Below, piece by piece: positions 60,872 through 64,000 of a stretch of 64,000 nt of DNA. Under the pieces are notes generated by a model. It did no database searches. It was not told the origin of the DNA and saw only the letters and a program-made list of their open reading frames with translations. A program made the position numbers and the translations under genes. The DNA is from Colwellia maritima (GTDB lineage: Bacteria; Pseudomonadota; Gammaproteobacteria; Enterobacterales; Alteromonadaceae), in NCBI RefSeq assembly GCF_022669015.1, contig NZ_JAKKSL010000002.1, positions 124,001 through 188,000 on the forward strand, read 5' to 3'. The first letter of the stretch is position 1. Every line of letters starts with the position of its first letter.

Positions 60872-62457
60872 ATGATCAATGAAACCTTAGTAGAGTTATC
60901 GCGGTGGCAGTTTGCTGTTACCGCTTTATTCCATTTTTTGTTTGTGCCACTAACTTTAGGTTTGACCTGGATTCTATTTATAATGGAATCCGTTTATGTA
61001 ATGACTGGCCGCGCGATTTATCGTGACATGACCAAGTTTTGGGGGAAGTTATTTGGTATTAACTTTGCCATTGGTGTGGCTACTGGTCTTACAATGGAGT
61101 TTGAGTTTGGTACCAATTGGTCTTATTACTCTCATTATGTTGGTGACGTTTTTGGCGCGCCATTAGCGATTGAAGGGTTAATGGCTTTTTTCCTTGAATC
61201 TACCTTTGTTGGTATGTTCTTTTTAGGTTGGGATCGCTTAAGTAAACGACAGCATTTAATGGGTACTTTCCTGATGGCATTAGGAACTAACTTATCTGCC
61301 TTATGGATATTAATTGCCAATGGTTGGATGCAAAACCCCATTGGTAGTGAATTTAATTACATGACCATGCGCATGGAGCTAGTCAGCTTTAGCGAAATTA
61401 TTTTTAACCCAGTTGCTCAGGTTAAATTTATTCATACGGTTGCCGGCGGTTATGTTGCGGGTTCAATGTTTGTATTAAGTATCAGTAGTTATTATTTACT
61501 TAAAGGGCGAGATGTTGCTTTTGCTAAACGTTCTTTCTCAGTTGCGGCCGGTTTTGGTTTAGCAGCGATTTTGTCTGTTATTTTACTTGGCGATGAGTCG
61601 GGTTATGAGGTGGGTGAAGTACAACGAGTTAAACTTGCTGCCATTGAAGCTGAATACCACACAGAGCCGCGCCTGCCGCCTTTACTTTAGTTGGTTTACC
61701 TGATGATGAGGCAATGGAAACCCATTATGCAGTAAAAATACCTTATGCATTGGGGCTTATTGCGACGCGTTCTTTAGATGAAGAAGTCATTGGTTTACGT
61801 GACTTACAAAAAGCCCATGAGCCACGCATTCGTAATGGGATGATCGCTTATGAATATTTAACTAAGTTACGTAACGGTGAAGAAACGCCTGAAAACATTG
61901 CTCGATTTAATGAGACTAAACATGACTTAGGCTACGGACTGTTACTTAAACGCTATACGGACAATGTGGTGGATGCTACAGAAGCACAAATTCAACAGGC
62001 TGTTAAAGACTCTATTCCTGCAGTTGCTCCCGTGTTTTGGGCTTTTAGAATCATGGTTGGTTGTGGTGTTGTGATGTTAATTCTGTTTGTTTTAGCTTTT
62101 TACTTTAACGCGCGTCGTGAAATAGAAAGTAAACCTTGGTTATTAAAATCATTATTTTTTGCCTTACCGTTACCCTGGATAGCCATAGAAACAGGCTGGT
62201 TTGTTGCTGAATTTGGTCGTCAACCTTGGGCGATTAGTGAAGTATTACCGACCTTTTTATCAACTTCAGACTTAGCGGTTGGCGATGTACTGTTCTCGCT
62301 TATCGCCTTTATCGTTGTTTATACTATTTTATTTATTATTGAGATGTATTTAATGGTTAAGTTTGCTCGATTAGGTCCTAGTTCTTTACATACAGGGCGT
62401 TATCATTTTGAAAAATCACCAGAGTTAACATCTGGTCTTCGCAGCCAGAATTCTTAA
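60872..62457 (+). CDS. cydA: Cytochrome bd ubiquinol oxidase subunit I (one frameshift)
   Basis: Quinol-oxidising subunit of the high-affinity terminal oxidase, in the inner membrane. It begins [20 protein letters not shown], containing the haem-ligand histidine corresponding to E. coli His-19. Further family segments are [37 protein letters not shown] and [16 protein letters not shown]. The frame breaks near 61671 in the quinol-loop region (EYHTEP continues [15 protein letters not shown]); one missing C explains it. The repaired length is about 528 residues (E. coli 522), with a long-form quinol loop ([20 protein letters not shown]). cydB follows after 10 bp. Confidence 0.95.
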
Positions 62458-62467
62458 GGAGCAATGT

Positions 62468-63620
62468 ATGTTTGATTATGAAACATTAAAATTTATATGG
62501 TGGGGCTTGGTCGGCTTTCTTTTTATTGGTTTTGCGATTACTGATGGCATGGATATGGGAGTAGGTGGTTTATTGCCGTTTGTTGCCAAAAAAGATGTTG
62601 AAAGTCGTGTGGTTATTAATACCGTTGGTGCCCACTGGGATGGTAACCAAGTATGGTTAATTACCGCGGGGGCATCACTGTTTGCTGCCTGGCCATTAGT
62701 GTATGCCACAGCGTTTAGCGGCTTTTATTTTGCGATGATGCTAACATTATTTAGTTTGTTTTTAAGACCTTTAGCATTCGACTATCGCAGTAAAATAGAA
62801 TCTAATAAATGGCGTACTAACTGGGACAAAGCTTTGTTTGTAGGGTCTATGGTGCCGCCATTAGTCTTTGGTGTTGCCTTTGGTAACTTATTACAAGGTG
62901 TGCCGTTTAGCTTTGATTCATTAATGCGGGTAACGTATACCGGCTCATTTTTTGCGTTATTTACGCCTTTCACCTTATTAACCGGTGTTGTGAGTGTATG
63001 CATGATGTTGCTACATGGCTCTACTTGGTTAGTATTAAGAACTGATGCGGATGTTGCACAGCGTTCAGCCACTATTGGGCGTGTAGTTGCTTTGGTTTTA
63101 GCGGTTACATTTACTCTTGCTTGGTGTGATGGTTTGGCAAACTGTTGATGGCTACTCAGTTGTTAGTACAATCGATACCATGGGACAAGCACAGCCAACT
63201 ACTAAAGTAGTCAGTACAGGCGGTGCTTGGTTAACTAACTTTATTGAAACTCCATTATTATGGTTAGTACCAATTACAGGCATAGTGATGCCATTAGTTG
63301 CTGCTTTCTTATTAGGTATTAAAAATAAAAGTACCTCGGTAAAAACTACGGCTTTGCTTACGAGTTCGTTAACCATTACGAGTGTTATTTTAACGGCAGG
63401 TATTGCTATGTTCCCATTTGTTATGCCTTCAAGTAGCCAACCTAACCATAGTTTATTAATGTGGGATACGGTATCTAGTGAAGGTACCTTAGGGTTAATG
63501 TTAATGGTTGTAGGTGTTTTTACACCAATCATTTTAGGTTACACCATTTGGTGTTATAAAAAAATGTGGCGCACCGTTACGATTGAAGAAATTGAGCAAA
63601 ATAATCACACTGCGTATTAG
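62468..63620 (+). CDS. cydB: Cytochrome bd ubiquinol oxidase subunit II (one frameshift)
   Basis: Second large membrane subunit of the bd oxidase. It begins FDYETLKFIWWGLVGFLFIG, then ITDGMDMGVG and GAHWDGNQVWLITAGASLFA, all highly typical. The frame breaks near 63122 with an extra T (TLAW for TLAGVMVWQTVDGYSVV). The repaired length is about 384 residues (E. coli 379). The later part has TAGIAMFPFVMPSS, including a conserved acidic-free helix near the end. The GGAG ribosome site is seven bases before the ATG. cydX follows. Confidence 0.95.
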
Positions 63621-63661
63621 TTCGGTTGTTTTCAATTTAAGTAAGATTAGAGGAATTATAT

Positions 63662-63787
63662 ATGTGGTATTTTAGTTGGATTTTAGGTGTATTGCTTGCT
63701 GTGTCTTTAGGGATTATTAACGTGATGTGGTATGAAATGGAGCAGCATATAGACAACGTTGCTGATGACCAAAATCACGATGATTAA
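63662..63787 (+). CDS. cydX: Cytochrome bd small subunit CydX
   Basis: A 41-residue single-helix subunit needed for stable bd oxidase. It begins MWYFSWILGVLLAVSLGIIN, matching the family pattern MWYFxWxLG, and contains the conserved glutamate in MWYEMEQ. The tail is acidic. AGAGGAA precedes the ATG. Its place directly after cydB is standard. Confidence 0.95.
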   Translation: MWYFSWILGVLLAVSLGIINVMWYEMEQHIDNVADDQNHDD

Positions 63788-63879
63788 TTAAACCTACACT
63801 CAAGTTTAATAAAGAGTGAAGATTGAGCTTTAAAAAATATGAGCCGACGTTCAGTAATAAAATAAGCAAAGTGAGTTAA

Positions 63880-64000
63880 ATGAAAGATAAAACTGAACAA
63901 CAGAAGAAACAGGTTAATGGTCGGCTCAAAGCTCAAAAAAAACATGCTCATGGCAAGTTAAGTAGGGCAATTGCCTTAGGATCTGTTAATGGATTATTAA
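63880..64000 (+). CDS. cydD: Thiol-reductant ABC exporter subunit CydD (start only)
   Basis: The first 40 residues (TEQQKKQVNGRLKAQKKHAH, then LSRAIALGSVNGLL) run to the window end. The basic N-terminus leading to a hydrophobic helix fits CydD, the cysteine/glutathione exporter needed for bd oxidase assembly. The cydABX-cydDC order supports this. The assignment rests on context and a short match. Confidence 0.65.
   Translation, partial: MKDKTEQQKKQVNGRLKAQKKHAHGKLSRAIALGSVNGLL

Noticed and set aside
368..63620. Widespread pseudogenisation of the chromosome
   Set aside because: Broken genes include essential-type ones and repair cleanly to family length; missense decay and internal stops are otherwise absent.
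1..64000. CRISPR arrays, tRNA, rRNA or prophage
   Set aside because: No regularly spaced repeats, no cloverleaf or rRNA-like sequence, and no phage structural genes were seen.

Overview
The window looks like chromosome of an AT-rich marine gammaproteobacterium of the Alteromonadales, most likely Colwellia or a relative such as Thalassotalea. This is inferred from the protein sequences, the tkt-epd order, extended PstC/PstA permeases, a single-chain acyl-CoA carboxylase, PEP-CTERM and GGDEF proteins, secreted collagenase-type proteases and small terminal-inverted-repeat elements. No database search was possible.

Layout. 1-2357 (minus): epd and tkt. 2700-5000: a small membrane peptide, an unknown gene and a hipBA-type toxin-antitoxin pair. 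5300-10500 (minus): an exopolysaccharide export block (outer-membrane barrel, Wza-like, Wzc-like tyrosine kinase, CpsB-type phosphatase); the phosphatase sits between two inverted copies of a MITE-like repeat. 10600-12500: small conserved genes and a uracil-DNA glycosylase family gene. 12672-18290 (minus): pstSCAB-phoU with tandem Pho-box half-sites. 18633-21075 (plus): aroF-tyrA behind a TyrR-like box; the AroF lacks tryptophan entirely. 21100-27800: outer-membrane protein, MOSC protein, PEP-CTERM protein and a very large propeller-GAF-GGDEF protein. 28436-36701: a TetR regulator divergent from a TonB receptor, acyl-CoA synthetase and single-chain acyl-CoA carboxylase. 36887-39092: gph interrupted by a second type of MITE, then a membrane diguanylate cyclase. 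39354-47519: two secreted metalloproteases around a CadC-like membrane regulator. 48500-53310: an accessory island with a RAYT remnant, a RelE-type toxin-antitoxin pair, unknown genes, an IS91-like fragment and three attC-like hairpins, which I read as an integron cassette cluster without a visible integrase. 53530-64000: rimO; a Zur-box-preceded zinc group (zigA-like, ferritin-like, ZIP); a sigma-54 regulator; and a GbsR/MarR regulator with cydA, cydB, cydX and the start of cydD behind a perfect FNR-type site.

About 38 single-base frameshifts break roughly 25 genes, including housekeeping ones (tkt, pstS, tyrA, cydA, cydB). Most lie in or beside short homopolymer runs, and the reconstructed genes regain whole-codon, family-typical lengths. 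I therefore treat them as sequencing or assembly indels and annotate each gene as one locus. Real disruptions, on my reading, are gph (element with target duplication), the RAYT gene and the IS91-like fragment.

The most interesting material is the cassette island, especially a translationally coupled two-gene membrane cassette of unknown function (51825-53215), the tryptophan-free DAHP synthase, the two MITE families, and the membrane regulator lying between two protease genes.
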